Assembly: GCA_019054805.1 (NCBI GenBank) | Contig: JAHQIY010000005.1 | Location: 3,083,501 to 3,147,500 of the forward strand | Direction of reading: 5' to 3' | DNA length: 64,000 nucleotides | From: Brachionus manjavacas | Lineage: Eukaryota; Rotifera; Eurotatoria; Ploima; Brachionidae | Shown here: positions 1 to 12,084 of the stretch, one piece after another | Layout of the letters: the number at the start of each line of letters is the position of its first letter | How positions within the stretch are numbered: the first letter of the stretch is position 1 | Notes under the pieces: generated by a model | What the model was told of the DNA's origin: nothing | Databases searched by the model: none | The model's input: only the letters and a program-made list of their open reading frames with translations | Position numbers and translations under genes: made by a program

Positions 1-2059
1 TTTCTAGAAGCATAAAGAACTTATCAACAACAAAATATTCGCCCAGTTCTCGGATAGTCATAGACCAAGTCAAAGAGATTATTTCCAACTATTTCAAAAC
101 AGATAAATTGATTTATTTGGCTTAATTAGCTTTTAAGGCTTAGAGATAAGTATTTTCAAATCTAATCACCATTAAGTATGGAATCTGTTAAGAAAAGATC
201 TATTGATTAAGCGTATATGAATTAAGAAGAGATTTATCTTTAATGTGTCGGGTCTCGCAGTTCCTACAAACTCTATTCTTAATTAAATCAATTTAGAATT
301 AATAAAATATAAAACTTCATTAATCATGCTGTCTTGAAATTAGGCAGTTTTTTTTTTCTAGTTGCAATTTGTAGTTAATCTATTTTAATTACATCATTTG
401 TCTAATCTCTTATTCAAAATGATTTGAATTAGAATGGACATTTTTGCAAGAAAAAAAGACAAAATTATTCCTCCGACTCGCTGTTTCTGATTCCACTTGA
501 GCAAAAAATTTTTTTTTCCCTACAAAATCGCTTATAAAATCAGCAATAGCATGAATTAAAAAAAATTGCAATTTCTATCAAGCTTGAATATGCAAACTTA
601 TTAAATTGTAAAATAATTTAATTAATTTGTCTTGTTGTTGTTATTGCTGCAATTTTTATGTTTCCTTTGAACTATGAAAAAAAGCAATATACAAACGGAA
701 TTAGATCAATTAATCAAATGAGTTTTAATATTTTTCATTTGACTGATTAGTGCATTGGAATTTGTTTGAAATATTTGTAATCTTCGGTGAAGCAAAACAA
801 ATTTCTAATAGTAAAAAAAATAACAACATATTCTACCTTTCAATTAATTTTACGCTCCTAATTCTATCATTATATGTTAATAAAAAAATAATTGCATTTG
901 CAACAATCACTAATGTAAAAATATAATCTAATTTAAAAGCATTAACAATTATTTGAGTCGAGTTGAACTTTTCAAGCTCCTCAGTCTCAATCATTTTATT
1001 TTAAGTAGTTAATTTATTATTTCGTTTGACAGGTACGATTTAAATCCTGAATTTTTGTCATCATTAAATCAAATCATGTAAAATCATCTAAAGATTTATT
1101 CTGAAACTCTCTATTGAATTGAAAAAAATGCAAGCAATAGTAATTCTAGATTATTAATTAATGATTAAATCAAAGACTTCTGACATAAATTTTTCTAAAA
1201 TGCTAATATTTAAATGATTATTAGAAGCAGCTGTGAAAATGACTTGCTTCAAATGGATCCTTTATTCCAAATAAAGATAAGATATCTAAGAATTGTGCAA
1301 AAATAAATTAATTGAAGTTTAATTCATGTTTCGAATTTAATAATAGTGCTTAAAAAAAATTAGCCATAATTTTATAAACTTAAATTCAATTAGAATTATG
1401 TAACAAATTAAAACTCAAATTCAAATTTTTATTAAAAAAGCTTACGTTTTAATTTCATTTTTTTCCAAAAACTAATTATAATTTGTTTTAATTTATAATT
1501 ATTGCTTGTAAAAAAATAATAAATCTCCAATTTAAATTATATTTTAAAATGTTTTCAAATATGCCTTCATCTTACATAACTATGCATACTAAAATATTTG
1601 ATAATTGATCTCATAAATCAGTAAATTTTTGACACAACTAGAAATTATTATGATTTATTTTTCGATCTTCAAAAATTTTGATCAATTTTTTAGAATTAAC
1701 TTCAGAATAAATGACATCTTGAAGTTGTGTATCAAATTATGATTTAATATTTTTTATGCAATCAAAAAATCAAATAAATTAGAATAAGTGCAGAATAAAA
1801 GATGGCACATCACTTTATTACACAAAATTTTTGTTTATTAAAAACTTCTATTTTTTAGTCTCCTTACTGTATCAAGTTTAGCGCAAATAGTCTTGGAATT
1901 ATATTGAAAAAAAATTTAGATCAATATTTCTTTTGTTTGACCAAAGTAAATTAAAAAAAAAAAATTTAATTTTTCGTGAACTAATTTTTTTTTTATGTGA
2001 ACATTAATTTAAATGTTAATTTTGATAAAAAAATAAAACAATTTGTCAAAAATTATTTT
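1..2059. other. AT-rich intergenic DNA, no gene seen
   Basis: Both strands are full of stops. I see only homopolymer-rich, AT-rich sequence with no conserved protein fragment, RNA gene or clear repeat. Confidence 0.6.
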
Positions 2060-3349
2060 TTAATTTTTATGTGTTTTTGCTATATGCAATTTTACTCCTT
2101 TAATATTTTTCATTAATTCTCCACAAATCTCACGTGGCACCGGATTGGCTTTTTTGCTTAGTGCTTTTTTTACTACATTCAAAGTCTCTTGTGAAGTTGA
2201 TTTTGCAGTCATAGCTTTTTCTGCAGCATTTAGATTTAAGACACTTAATTTCTCATCAATTGTAAGTTAATTTTAACCCAAACTTGACTCAGCATCGCTA
2301 TCCTGGTCATTTTGTTGCAAATCATTAGATTTTGATTTAACCAAAGTAACCGAATCGGTCTTATCATCTTCACTCTCGACGGTCTCATTTTCATCAATTA
2401 AAGATCCAAATAAGGAGCCAATGTTAATTAAATTAAAATTAAAATTGCTAACAAGAGGGCTGAAAAGAAGGCTATGCCATTCGGAGCTGCCCTGGAAATT
2501 CCCCTTTCCTAAATTGTCTTTTAAATAAATAAAGGAACCAATGTCACTATTTGTTGTGTTTAGGGTAAGAGTTATTACAAGATCTTCCTTTGTACGGTTT
2601 TATTAAGTTAGGTCTAAAATAAATATTGAAAACGGCCGTTCTAGTGCCGATGTAAATAGTGTAGATAAATACAAATAGATGCAAATAGAGAAAGCTAAGC
2701 AAAAAGATTAAACAACAAATTAAAGATAATTAAGTGGTGTAAATTGGATATATATATACTGGCTTTGGTAAGCTTATATTTGGCGTCAGGGTGGTGACGT
2801 TGCAACTGAATATGTTGAAATAAGATGATGTGCTAAATACAAGTTAGAGCTGTATCTGTAAATAAGTAAATAGTTTTATTTTGGCAAACCAAAGTATGCT
2901 CTTGTGGTTGCTACACAACACTATTATCATCATCGGATATATCATTATCATCATTACTGTCATCAACGCCATGCACTACAGCATCTTGCTCTAGATCACC
3001 AACAGCATCATTACACAATTTATAAAAATCAAATTGTCTAATAAAAAAATATTACTTGAAAATAAAATTTTTTTTCTAACTTAATTATTACAGTTCCAGG
3101 TTGATAATATTTAGCTATAACTTTTAAAATCACTTGATAACATTTGGTGAACATTTTTTATTTTATGTGAACTACTTTGGTCACAAAATTTGTGAACATA
3201 AAGTTCACATTTTAAGCAAGATACTCATGGTCACATTTTTTGGTGAACTTATGTTCACATTTTGGGCAAGACCCTTCTGAGCCAGTTGCAAATTTTATTG
3301 TCAAGTTGCTTAAAGTTTTTGGTCTTCTACCATCTTTATTAGACGACAT
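2060..3349 (-). pseudogene. LINE-type ORF1 relic (PHD finger, acidic stretch, C2H2-like motif) split by a solo LTR
   Basis: Read on the minus strand from the ATG at 3349, the first 60 or so codons encode a treble-clef pattern (CPKC, then CDH, then CLKCELYVHKFC, then a WNC) typical of PHD fingers in ORF1 of CR1-like LINEs. A one-base shift is needed inside the finger and stops follow it. Further on comes an Asp/Asn/Ser-rich acidic region (about 3000-2925), which continues on the far side of the solo LTR (2546-2270) in the same frame once the LTR and one target copy are left out. The end (2270-2060) is Lys-rich and closes with GVKLHIAKTH, a C2H2-like finger. Several stops show that it is dead. 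The family assignment is inference; the alternative is a decayed host zinc-finger gene. Confidence 0.5.
2552..2920 (-). mobile_element. Solo LTR of an LTR retrotransposon, 5-bp TSD
   Basis: A 369-bp unit that, on the minus strand, begins TGTTGTG and ends CACAACA, the usual TG...CA inverted ends of an LTR. It is flanked by the identical pentamer CTATT (plus strand) at 2547-2551 and 2921-2925. Inside, in LTR orientation, there is a TATATATATA stretch and an AATAAA, which fit a promoter and poly(A) signal. No gag-pol lies next to it, so it is a solo LTR left by LTR-LTR recombination. It interrupts the acidic ORF of the surrounding relic, and the reading frame continues across it, which fixes its borders. 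Confidence 0.8.
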
Positions 3350-4678
3350 TTAGGCCTAGCTGCTTTCTTCTGGTCAGTTTTTAAGTGAGGTTTTATCTTT
3401 TTTTATGCTTATTGATGTTCATATAGTACTTTAAAATCATTCCGCTAAAAGTATTAAATAAAATACAATTAAAATTTTGATTCGCCTTTTTTTTGAAATA
3501 ACTGATTTTTGATTGTAATAGGCTTTCTGTTTAGAAACCATAAATTTAGTCACAATATTCCGCAAATTCACTTTTTCGTTTTTGCTCGTTTTTTTTTTAT
3601 TTTTCTAAATACCTGGTGAACGAATTAAATGTTTGGTATCCCAAAACTGCCTTACAACTCTATGTTTTGACTAACTTTGATTCCTGTTATAAAAGTTGTG
3701 TAAATCTTTCTAAATAATGTCGAAAATTTAAATTTCTGGAATGATTCATTTTTATATTAAAGCTAGAATCAACTTGTTTCTAAATTAAAAAAAATTCAAA
3801 AGTCTTGTCTTGTTAGCTAATTTAATAAATCGACCCAAACTTTAGTGCCACTTTTTATTACACACTTGCAATTAAATAAAAAATAATGGTATAACATCAG
3901 ATCACTCAGAATGAATCTAAATCATTAATTTTGGTCTGGTGATTGAATAAAAACGCATTTTTTTTTCTAAAAAAAATATCAAAAAAATTAAAAGAAATAT
4001 AATTTTCAAAACATCATACAAAATATTGTAAATTCTATTTTTTTTTGAAAAAAACAATGAGAGAAATTAAGCAAAAATTTAAACATTATTTCAAAATTAA
4101 AAATAATTAAAAATAATTAAAATTAATCAATTTAATTTTGGCTGATATATTTCTTAGATTTTTTTAAAACTATTAATAAGCTAAAATTAGATAATTTAGA
4201 ATCTTTTATGTTTCTTTTGTTCTAATGAAGGTTTTTTATTTAATTTTTTTATCTAACACTTTCAGTAATCAAAAAATTTGATAAAATATGTCTTAATTTA
4301 TGGAAATTTTTTTTAAATTTCAAATCTATTTAGAATGCTTGGCTAAATTTTTAGTTAACATATATTTTATTTCTCAATTAAAGCCATTTATTATTAGCTA
4401 AAAAAATTATTTCGTTGATAATTTTCGAATTATCAAGTTTTTGTCTCAATTATTAAAGGCATTTATTTGACAATTTGAATTCAAGGTTAAATAAGATTAA
4501 AAATCAACCATTCCAACTTTCGCATTAACACATTCTCTTTATGATATTCCATATCATGCCTAGAACAAAATTCTAATCTATTTATTTTTGATAAAATTCT
4601 CGTACCATTTAATGATATTTAAATATAAATATATATATATATATATATATTGCTAATATTTTCTAAAAATTTTCAAAA
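3350..4678. other. Intergenic DNA upstream of the surface-protein gene
   Basis: No coding potential is seen. A run of TA dinucleotides lies at about 4627-4650, some 30 bp before the ATG at 4679. It may supply TATA-like promoter sequence, but could equally be a plain microsatellite. Confidence 0.4.
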
Positions 4679-5962
4679 ATGAAATTAGCTTTATTCTTTT
4701 TGTTAGCCTCATTACCTTTATCATTTTTACAAGTTACTCCAACAAAAAAATCAACTACAACTCGTAGAAATGATTGTATAGATCTATCACCATATTGTAG
4801 TTGTCTTGGTGGCCCATTATATATTTATTGCAATAACTTCACCAGTTTTTCTGAGCTTGATTTCACTTTATTTGGAGAGATACGCAATATTTCAATCATA
4901 ACTTTATATCCCAAGCAGGCTGCCATTTTGAACAATTCCCTAAATTTAAAAGGCATTAGATTGATTGATAAGATTGTTTTAAACAACATAGCCGGAATCG
5001 ATTTGAAACAAAATCCATTTGACAAGTGGACTGCAAAAGACAACTTGAGTTTAAGTTTTTTTGGCTCGAATTTTTCACAAGTAATGGAATGTGATTCCAG
5101 TCTAATAAATGATAACTTTAGGCCAATTTTTTCTTCGTTCAAAACAGTATTATTTGGTTATGGAAATTTTTATTCAGTTCAATTATGTCCTTTATTATTC
5201 TATAATGCATCGCTGAGCTATTTGAATATTAGCGATTTGTCTTATACAATTCAGCCATGGTTTACAGACGTTTCTGGAACAGACACGATTCATTCCAATA
5301 TTGAAACGTTGTTGATTCTCTCGGGTCATGAATCAAGAATTACCAAAGGTTTAATGAATGGGCTGATTTTTGAGAATTTAAATACTATCTTGATATCAAA
5401 TACAGTCTTACAAAAAATAGATGATGACGCATTTTATAACATTTATAATTTACGCTTTTTAAATTTCAGTATTGTTAACTTTGAGAAATTTTTTAAAAAT
5501 TCAACAAATAAATGGATGCAAAGTCTTAATTCAAAAATTAAAGTGGATTACTCAGATCCTGTATCGCTAGCAGAAAATCAGAACAACTCTCTCTTAGTTC
5601 ATTTGAATCCTTTATATTCAAGTTTTTTCTTTTATTTCACTGATGATGATTATGACAGCTTCCAATATTTTCCTCATGATAATTTTGTATTTGCGCGGAT
5701 TGTGATGTTGTATCCATTAAAATGTTCTAAAACGATGAACTTTCTATTAAAAAATGCTCGATATTATCCTCTAGAATTGAGTAATATCAATACAACTGCT
5801 ACTTATAATTGCATTCCGGAATTACCAGCAAGCACTAATTATTCAACTACGACAGATAATCAAGTAACCACAATAACAAATGATTCGAATAATTTTGTAA
5901 AAAAATCAAATAATTTTTATGCTTTTATATTAATACATTTAGGACTTATTAAAATTTTATAA
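4679..5962 (+). CDS. Secreted, probably GPI-anchored surface protein (unidentified)
   Basis: A single-exon 427-residue protein that I cannot name. Residues 1-19 form a signal peptide (MKLALFFLLASLPLSFLQ). A Thr/Lys/Arg linker follows, then a cysteine group (C33, C40, C42, C51) reminiscent of the caps that precede leucine-rich repeats. The body (about 60-300) is Leu/Ile/Asn-rich with loosely repeated hydrophobic stretches, as in a degenerate LRR ectodomain, and has many NxS/T glycosylation sites. Residues about 380-405 are Thr/Ser-rich, and the chain ends in a hydrophobic tail (about 410-427) with no charged cytoplasmic part, the layout of a GPI-anchor signal. No intron is needed. The ATG chosen is the only one that gives a signal peptide. 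Extracellular display is inferred; the ligand is unknown. Confidence 0.7.
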   Translation: MKLALFFLLASLPLSFLQVTPTKKSTTTRRNDCIDLSPYCSCLGGPLYIYCNNFTSFSELDFTLFGEIRNISIITLYPKQAAILNNSLNLKGIRLIDKIVLNNIAGIDLKQNPFDKWTAKDNLSLSFFGSNFSQVMECDSSLINDNFRPIFSSFKTVLFGYGNFYSVQLCPLLFYNASLSYLNISDLSYTIQPWFTDVSGTDTIHSNIETLLILSGHESRITKGLMNGLIFENLNTILISNTVLQKIDDDAFYNIYNLRFLNFSIVNFEKFFKNSTNKWMQSLNSKIKVDYSDPVSLAENQNNSLLVHLNPLYSSFFFYFTDDDYDSFQYFPHDNFVFARIVMLYPLKCSKTMNFLLKNARYYPLELSNINTTATYNCIPELPASTNYSTTTDNQVTTITNDSNNFVKKSNNFYAFILIHLGLIKIL

Positions 5963-6156
5963 AAAAAAAATTAAAATGATTTATCAATAAATATTTCTGC
6001 GTTTTTTTCCTAATTTTATTTGCAAAACAAAAAATTTAACCTGAAAAAAATATACACCTATCTTAAAAAAAAATTATTTTATTGATAATATTTCTAACTA
6101 GGTCATTCACTTGAGGGAATCCCAACCGAATTCAATTGCTATGCCTTGAAAAAGTT

Positions 6157-6416
6157 GACTGTGTGAAAATTGGAACTAAAAATAGAAATAAAAATTCAAA
6201 ATTTAAAAAATTTTTTTTTGGTTGGATCGAAAACTCGTTCTGCAAATTGTGTGCCAGCTGATAAAAATTTTGAATCAAAAAATCAATTCTGTGCTAAAAC
6301 CTTGTAAATGAAAATCTGCAAAATACTATATATATTAGTAATTGATTAAAACTTAATTGCATAGACTAAATTTGGATGATAAAAAGATTTTATAAGTTCC
6401 AAAATTTACAATGCCG
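6157..6416. mobile_element. Fold-back TIR element (MULE-like MITE), decayed copy
   Basis: This is a degenerate relative of the element at 39398-39738. Its right end reads CCAAAATTTACAATGCC, matching that element's terminus. Internal blocks such as GACTAAATTTGG and CGTTCTGCAAA are shared, and the left end is the diverged complement. It is bounded by GAAAAAGTT (6148-6156) and GAAAAATTT (6417-6425), a 9-bp duplication with one mismatch. It has no coding capacity. Confidence 0.6.
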
Positions 6417-6425
6417 AAAAATTTC

Positions 6426-7592
6426 GTAGTGTGCTAACGCTTAAAGGAGACTTAAATTAATTTGTTTAATAAAATTTTTAAAATAAAATTTTCATTAAAA
6501 AAACTGAAATAGAAATATTTTATCACATTTAGTAGCAAATTTTTCGTAGGTTTTGCAGCTGATGCAACGATATTTTTTGGTCATACTATAATGCATTTTT
6601 TTAAATAATCTAAATTTGTTATTATTCAATCTTCTTTTTAATAAATATATAATATCAAAAATAATTTGTAACTTTTAATTATTAAATTTTGAATGAAACA
6701 TATTTTTAGAAATTAAACTCTTTTAAATCTTAAAACTATTATCTAATTTATACATTAAGATAAATTAAATTTTTTATTTTATTTCACTTCTTATTAATAA
6801 ACAATTGTATAAATTTAATTACAAAATAAAATTTTATTTTTTTTAATTGAAAATATTACGCTTAAATAATTAAAAGTCTAATCCTTTTAATTTAACTTCC
6901 ATTTATTGTGATATTTTAATTTTTATCTATTTTTTGCCTATTAATTTTAAGTCACCTTTTGTTATACTTTATTAAATTTTTAAAATAAATTAAATTAAAA
7001 AGAAATCTGTGAAAAGATTCTATCGTATAATAAAGTTATCTAAAATAAAAAATGCATATATTTTATTTTGATTCTAAAAAAATATTTAATAAATAAAATT
7101 ATTTATTTTTTTAATATATGTTTCTAGCTATAGCTGATTCATAAAACAAAAAACAATTTAATTAATTTTAATTTTAATGTCAGCATCTTTCTTCCGTCAA
7201 AATTTTTTTTCTAGTAAAATATTGGATTATGAATTTTAACTATTAAAATTCTCAAAATCATAAATGACAATTTTGATCAAACTATCTTAAGAATAATTTT
7301 TTGTCCATATTGTTCAATTTTTAATCCTTGACTCGAAAAATTCAAAATGTTTCCAAGGCAACTTTTCAAAAATCAAAATTTTAAACACCTTAAATTTCTA
7401 GAAATATACTCACAAGAAACCTAATTGTTTCCATGGAAACAATTGCAAATAATTATAATTTCTTATTTCTAAATCATGTTTGATTTTGAATGCAATCAAC
7501 ACAAATTTAGGAACAAAATATATTAAAAGAAATTTTGTTTGACATTAAGAACTCATCATTTTTAAATTAGTAGATAAATTAAAACACACAAA
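6426..7592. other. AT-rich intergenic DNA before CFAP52
   Basis: No ORF, RNA gene or clear repeat is visible. The CFAP52 promoter should lie in its last few hundred bases, but I cannot point to a defined element. Confidence 0.5.
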
Positions 7593-9816
7593 ATGTCTGG
7601 TGTGGATACTTTGGAACTTCAATCAGCAATCGGATTCGAAGGTTTTATTCAAAATAATCAAACTATTAAACTATTTTAAATTAAAATTCCATCATGTCTT
7701 TAGGTAAAGTCCCTAATGGACTTCGAATACATCCTGATCGAATGCATATGATCTATGCCATTGGTTGTAATATTGTAATCGAAAATTTACAAACTAGAAA
7801 GCAAGAATTTCTTGTCGGCCATAATAATAATGTATCATGTATCGCTGTGTCAAAAAGTGGTCGTTTTATTGCGTCAGGCCAAGTAACATACATGGGTTTT
7901 AAAGTAATTTGAAGAATAAAAATTTCAAGCTTTTATTAGAAAATTTCCAAAGGCTGATATTATCATTTGGGATTTTGCTAGCAGGGAATTGTATGCTAGG
8001 CTTGTTTTACATAAAGTAAAAGTACAAGATTTGGCTTTTTCTCCAAATGACTCATATCTTTTTTCACTTGGTGGTCAAGATGACGGCAGGTTTTTTAAAA
8101 AAAAAAGCTAAAATAAAATCTTTAAAATAATTATTTATTCTTAAAGTGTTGTTGTATGGAACGTAGCAACCAAAGAATCGATTTGTGGCAGCCCTGCTCA
8201 GCACAAAAGTGCGGGTATTACTTTTTGCCTGGCAGCTTCTCGAAACAATGACAACTTATTTTTCACTGCTGGAAAGTAGGGACCTTTTTTATAGATTTAA
8301 TTTAAAAAAAATTAATTACAAAAAAAAGCAACACTCTGCGCATTTGGGAACTTGATTTGCCAAATCGTAAAATACGCCCTTTAGATGTAAATCTTGGTCA
8401 AACTAAGCGCATCGTTAAGTCCATTTCAAGTTCAGAAGTAGAAGATGTGTTCTACTGTGGCACAACTACTGGTGATATCTTGCAAATTGGTTACAAGGGT
8501 CAGTTCAAAGCAATCGGACCAGAAAAAAATAAGTTTTCTCTTGGTGTAACTGCCTTACAATCCTTGAAAAATGGCGATCTTCTAGCTGGTTCCGGGGATG
8601 GAAAAGTTTATTTGCTAGCTCCTCTTACTTTCAAACCTAAAAAGTACTTGTTCCTATATTTTTTTATCTTGATATTATATCTTTTGGTAAAGGACTGCGG
8701 AATGTGAAGCTGAAATAACCTCTTTGGCTCTTAGGGGCGATGGACACATGTATTTTGTTGGCACAACCAAGTCTCAAATATACAAAGTTCAATTGAGCGA
8801 ATGGAAACAGGAATTGATCAATACCTGTCACAACAATCCAGTTAATGATGTTGCTTTCCCATTGTAAAGACTTCGAATTTTTCAAAAGGAAAAAATTTTA
8901 AAACAATTTATTTTTTTAAATAACTAGTGGAACCTCAGAACTATTTGCTACTTGTTCTTATGAAGACATAAGAGTTTGGCATTCAGCTACAAGTCAAGAA
9001 CTGCTTAGAATCAAAGTTCCAAACAAGACTTGTACGTCAATTGTTTTTTCTAGAGATGGCACTTCTATTATTAGCGGCTGGGATGATGGCAAAATTCGTG
9101 CATTCTATCCGCAAAGTGGTAAATTGATGTATGTAATAAATGATGCGCATCAACGTGGAGTTACTTCTTTGGCCATTACATCGGACAGTCGTCGAATTAT
9201 CAGTGGTGGTGGCGAGGGTCAAGTGAGAGTCTGGAACATCAGACAAGACTCGCAAACTCTTGAGGTTACTATGAAAGAGCACAAAAATGCGGTGGTTCAA
9301 ATTCGTATTAACAAAAGTGATACAGAATGCTTGACTGCTAGTTTGGACGGCACTTGCATCATTTGGGATCTTAAGTAAACCAATTTAAATTTATTTTATT
9401 TGATAAAGGAAAAATTTATCTTTATTAGACGATTCAAGAGAAGTCAAGTGCTTTTTGCCAATACTTTGTTCCAATGCATTGGCTATCATCCAGAGGAATT
9501 TCACATTTTAACTGGCGGAAGTGATAGAAAAATAGCTTATTGGGAAAGCTTTGATGGAGCTCAAATTAGAGAATTAGAAGCGTCTAAATCTGGTACTATT
9601 AATGGTTTGGATATTGATGCAGCTGGTCAGCTATTCGTTACTGGTAGTTCGGATAAACTTGTCAAAGTATGGAAGTATAATGAGGGTGAAGTTGATTCTG
9701 TAGGTTTTGGTCATGGTGGCGAAGTAAGGAGAGTTAAAATATGCCCGAACAATAAAATAGTTGTTTCGGTAGGTGATGATGGATCTATTTTACGTTGGAG
9801 ACTACCTAAAGTTTAA
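7593..9816 (+). CDS. CFAP52: Cilia- and flagella-associated protein 52 (WD-repeat protein 16)
   Basis: CFAP52 is a WD40-repeat microtubule inner protein of motile cilia and flagella. Eight exons join in phase: 7593-7641, 7704-7903, 7953-8089, 8147-8275, 8329-8643, 8693-8863, 8928-9374 and 9429-9816. They give 611 residues, against about 620 in vertebrates. Family blocks seen in order include GHNNNVSCIAVS, SGQVTYMGFK, FSPNDSYLFSLGG, LDLPNRK, GTTTGDIL, NDGKIRAF-like DDGKIRAF, ISGGGEGQVRVW, DGTCIIWDL, ANTLFQC and the final GSILRW. Together they make the tandem beta-propellers, with WD or VW pairs closing blades. Introns are 49-64 nt with GT-AG ends. Exon 1 supplies only the first 16 residues (MSGVDTLELQSAIGFE), and its ATG is the only upstream start. 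All exons are open, so the gene looks functional. It implies motile cilia in the organism. Confidence 0.96.
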
Positions 9817-10568
9817 TATTTTATTAAAATTATTTGCTTACAAAATCGAAAATATATAATTTTTTTTTTTCATTTAATTTTAAAATAAAACAATGGTTCA
9901 CAATTTTGTTTTTACTTATTGGAGAATTTTAAACTTAAAGAAAGAAAATAACAAAAATGATCTAAAGTTAAGAATTTTTTTGCAAAAAGACCGGTAGACT
10001 CATTAAATTTCGTTTGTCATTTTGAAAAAATTGATGGAAAAATGAAAAAATGGAAAAAATTAAAACTTTAAAAGGATTAGTTCTAATAAGATTGTAAATT
10101 AATCATAAAAAACTTTGATTCTGCTTTTTTTAATTTAAAAGGAGTTATGTTTATCAAATTATACATTTTTTTAGAGATGAAAAATCTAAAGAATCGTTGA
10201 AGAATCGGTGAAATATCGTGTATAATAGTGTTCCTTGTTCTATTAAAGTAAAGCTGAGTAATTTAAAATTTTAGTCAAATTAAATGATTTGATAAGTGAT
10301 AAAGTTGGCAGCAACAAAGCATCAATAAAATAAATTGAAAATGCTAGGATTTAGTGTTTCTTTTGTTTTGCCTGACGAACAATATTTCGTCTTTATGAAG
10401 AATTTGAGTCTATGAATTTTTATCGACCGTTTAAAGTTCTAGGTAAATTCTAGAACTTTACATGATGAAAATTTTTAGGCTCAACAAATGATGACTATAA
10501 TGATGACAAATGATGAAAATAAAAATAAAAACAAAATACATTTTTTAAAGACCAAAAAAATAATTAAT
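9817..10568. other. AT-rich intergenic DNA
   Basis: No gene, RNA or clear repeat is seen between the CFAP52 stop and the MULE relic. Confidence 0.5.
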
Positions 10569-10830
10569 TTATTTTTTGGTATTTTTCGATCGGGCTGGTC
10601 TACAACGTTTTTTCTTTATTACTTTTTCATTGTTTTCCAATTTACTCTTTTTTGCTAATGGCTGCTCGGCTATCTCATCTGTTTCAGACTCTCCACAACT
10701 AATGATGCCTATTTATGTTGTTAGTGTTTTTGATGTTATTTTAGGACGACCTGCTCGACGTTTTCTCTCGAATGGAACGTTCATTGCAATCTCTCTGAAG
10801 TTGCATAGTTCTAAAAATAAAAAAAATTAG
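10569..10830 (-). pseudogene. C-terminal relic of a Mutator-like transposase (AT-hook tail)
   Basis: The minus strand encodes a basic segment with an AT-hook-like core (KRKRRAGRPK in the form ERKRRAGRPK), one in-frame stop, an acidic stretch and a second Lys/Arg-rich end (KKKRCRPARSK). Basic AT-hook tails of this type follow the SWIM zinc finger in MULE transposases such as the one at 25095-26123. Neither the catalytic core nor the SWIM finger is present here, so only the tail survives. Confidence 0.4.
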
Positions 10831-10859
10831 AAAGATTAACAAAAAAAAAGGTAAGAATT

Positions 10860-11740
10860 TGAATTTGAATATGAAAATTCTTTTTGTTGTCTTATGTCCC
10901 AAAAGTTAAAGACGGATAACCTTCATTAACAAGTTTGTAAGTTGCATCTGACAAAACATGCTTTGCTTTAACTGTTAAGCTTGTCAATCTCTTAGTTTTA
11001 ATAAACTATTCGTTCCAGTAACTAAGCTAAATAACTTTTTATACTAATTGGTCTATAATTTAAAGGATTTTGTAAAGAAGAGGCCTCTTTTTGAATCATA
11101 GTAATGTTCGAAGTTTTCCACGCTTTCGGATCTCTACCTTCTCTAAGAGATAAATTAAAAAGTTCTATGATTTCTGTTAATGAATTTCTAGGTACCGTAA
11201 AACCTTGCAAACTACCCCATGGGGTTCAAACGAGAAAATGGGGGGGTTATAATTTAACAGCAATTTATTCTGTAAAATTATTTTAAAAAAAAATAAATTA
11301 GAAGCCCGGGCTTATATTGAAATTATTTATTTGAATTGATGGGGTAATACGGAAAAAAGTTTAATTTTTGACTGGGCTTTTAAAGAAAATTTCGGTACTT
11401 TTGAAAAAAAATTAATAAAAAAATTAAAAAAATATTAAATAATATCATGGGTGTGTATTATTTTTAATAATGCAATCCCATGAGACAATATCATAATTAT
11501 TAAAATTATCCCATGGGGTTATACTGAAAATCTGTTAGTATTATTATAAGAATTTTAATTAATTTTTTAATACAACCCCGGTGTAATACAGAATTTTTTT
11601 TTTTAAACCCATGGGTTTATATCATATATTATGGTGGGGGGCTATAGCAAATTACACACTATAACCCCGGGGGAGTTTGCAAGGTTTTACGGTAAGTTTT
11701 TTAACATTACATTATGAATTTGGTCAGGTCATGATGCCGA
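10860..11740 (-). pseudogene. LINE reverse-transcriptase relic, interrupted by a TIR element
   Basis: On the minus strand, reading from about 11740, the N-terminal part of a LINE RT can be followed: PDQIHNVMLKNL (a stop replaces the usual Gly before PDQ), then after the 498-bp insert RNSLTEIIELFNLSLREG, KAWK and NYRPISI. Beyond 11022 a frameshifted continuation resembles SYLAKLLERIVY and FVR. These are RT blocks 0 to 2 of non-LTR elements. Stops and shifts show that it is dead. It is distinct from the LINE at 12054-13817, which has its own target duplications. Confidence 0.7.
11195..11692. mobile_element. 498-bp TIR element (MITE) with TA target duplication
   Basis: The ends are inverted copies: CCGTAAAACCTTGCAAACT at 11195-11213 and its exact complement at 11674-11692, followed inward by C-rich and G-rich tracts. 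TA flanks both sides (11193-11194 and 11693-11694). It sits inside the LINE RT relic, and skipping it plus one TA rejoins the conserved frame (KNLPRNSL), which fixes its borders. The interior is non-coding and carries about six copies of a palindromic C4/G4 motif of the form CCCATGGGGTTATA. Superfamily is uncertain: a TA duplication fits Tc1/mariner-like elements. Confidence 0.75.
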
Positions 11741-12052
11741 TGATAAAAACATATTTAACATATGAAAATATTCGGTTGATTAATTTAAACAAAATTAAAA
11801 TTTCTTCAAATTATATAACGAAAATTTATCTTTTTATGGAATACAATTTAAAGTTTATTTTGTTATTAAAATTGTATTTCAAAGGACAAAAGTAGTCGGT
11901 TTCCTCACTTGGAATTCCATTAACCGTTTCAACTTGGTTGAGTTTGTCATTTTAAGACTTAAATTTCTTAAAAAACTCATCTTTATTTCAAGATATTTTT
12001 AATTTTTCTAAATTAAATTAATTAAAAAATTTTTATAATCAGAACTGTTATA

Positions 12053-12053
<1 letters not shown>

Positions 12054-12084
<31 letters not shown>

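Noticed and set aside
4825..5142. 105-codon minus-strand frame
   Set aside because: It lies entirely within the surface-protein gene and has no family features; a shadow frame.
10576..10830. 84-codon plus-strand frame
   Set aside because: It is the complement of the AT-hook tail relic on the minus strand, which has the recognisable motif.
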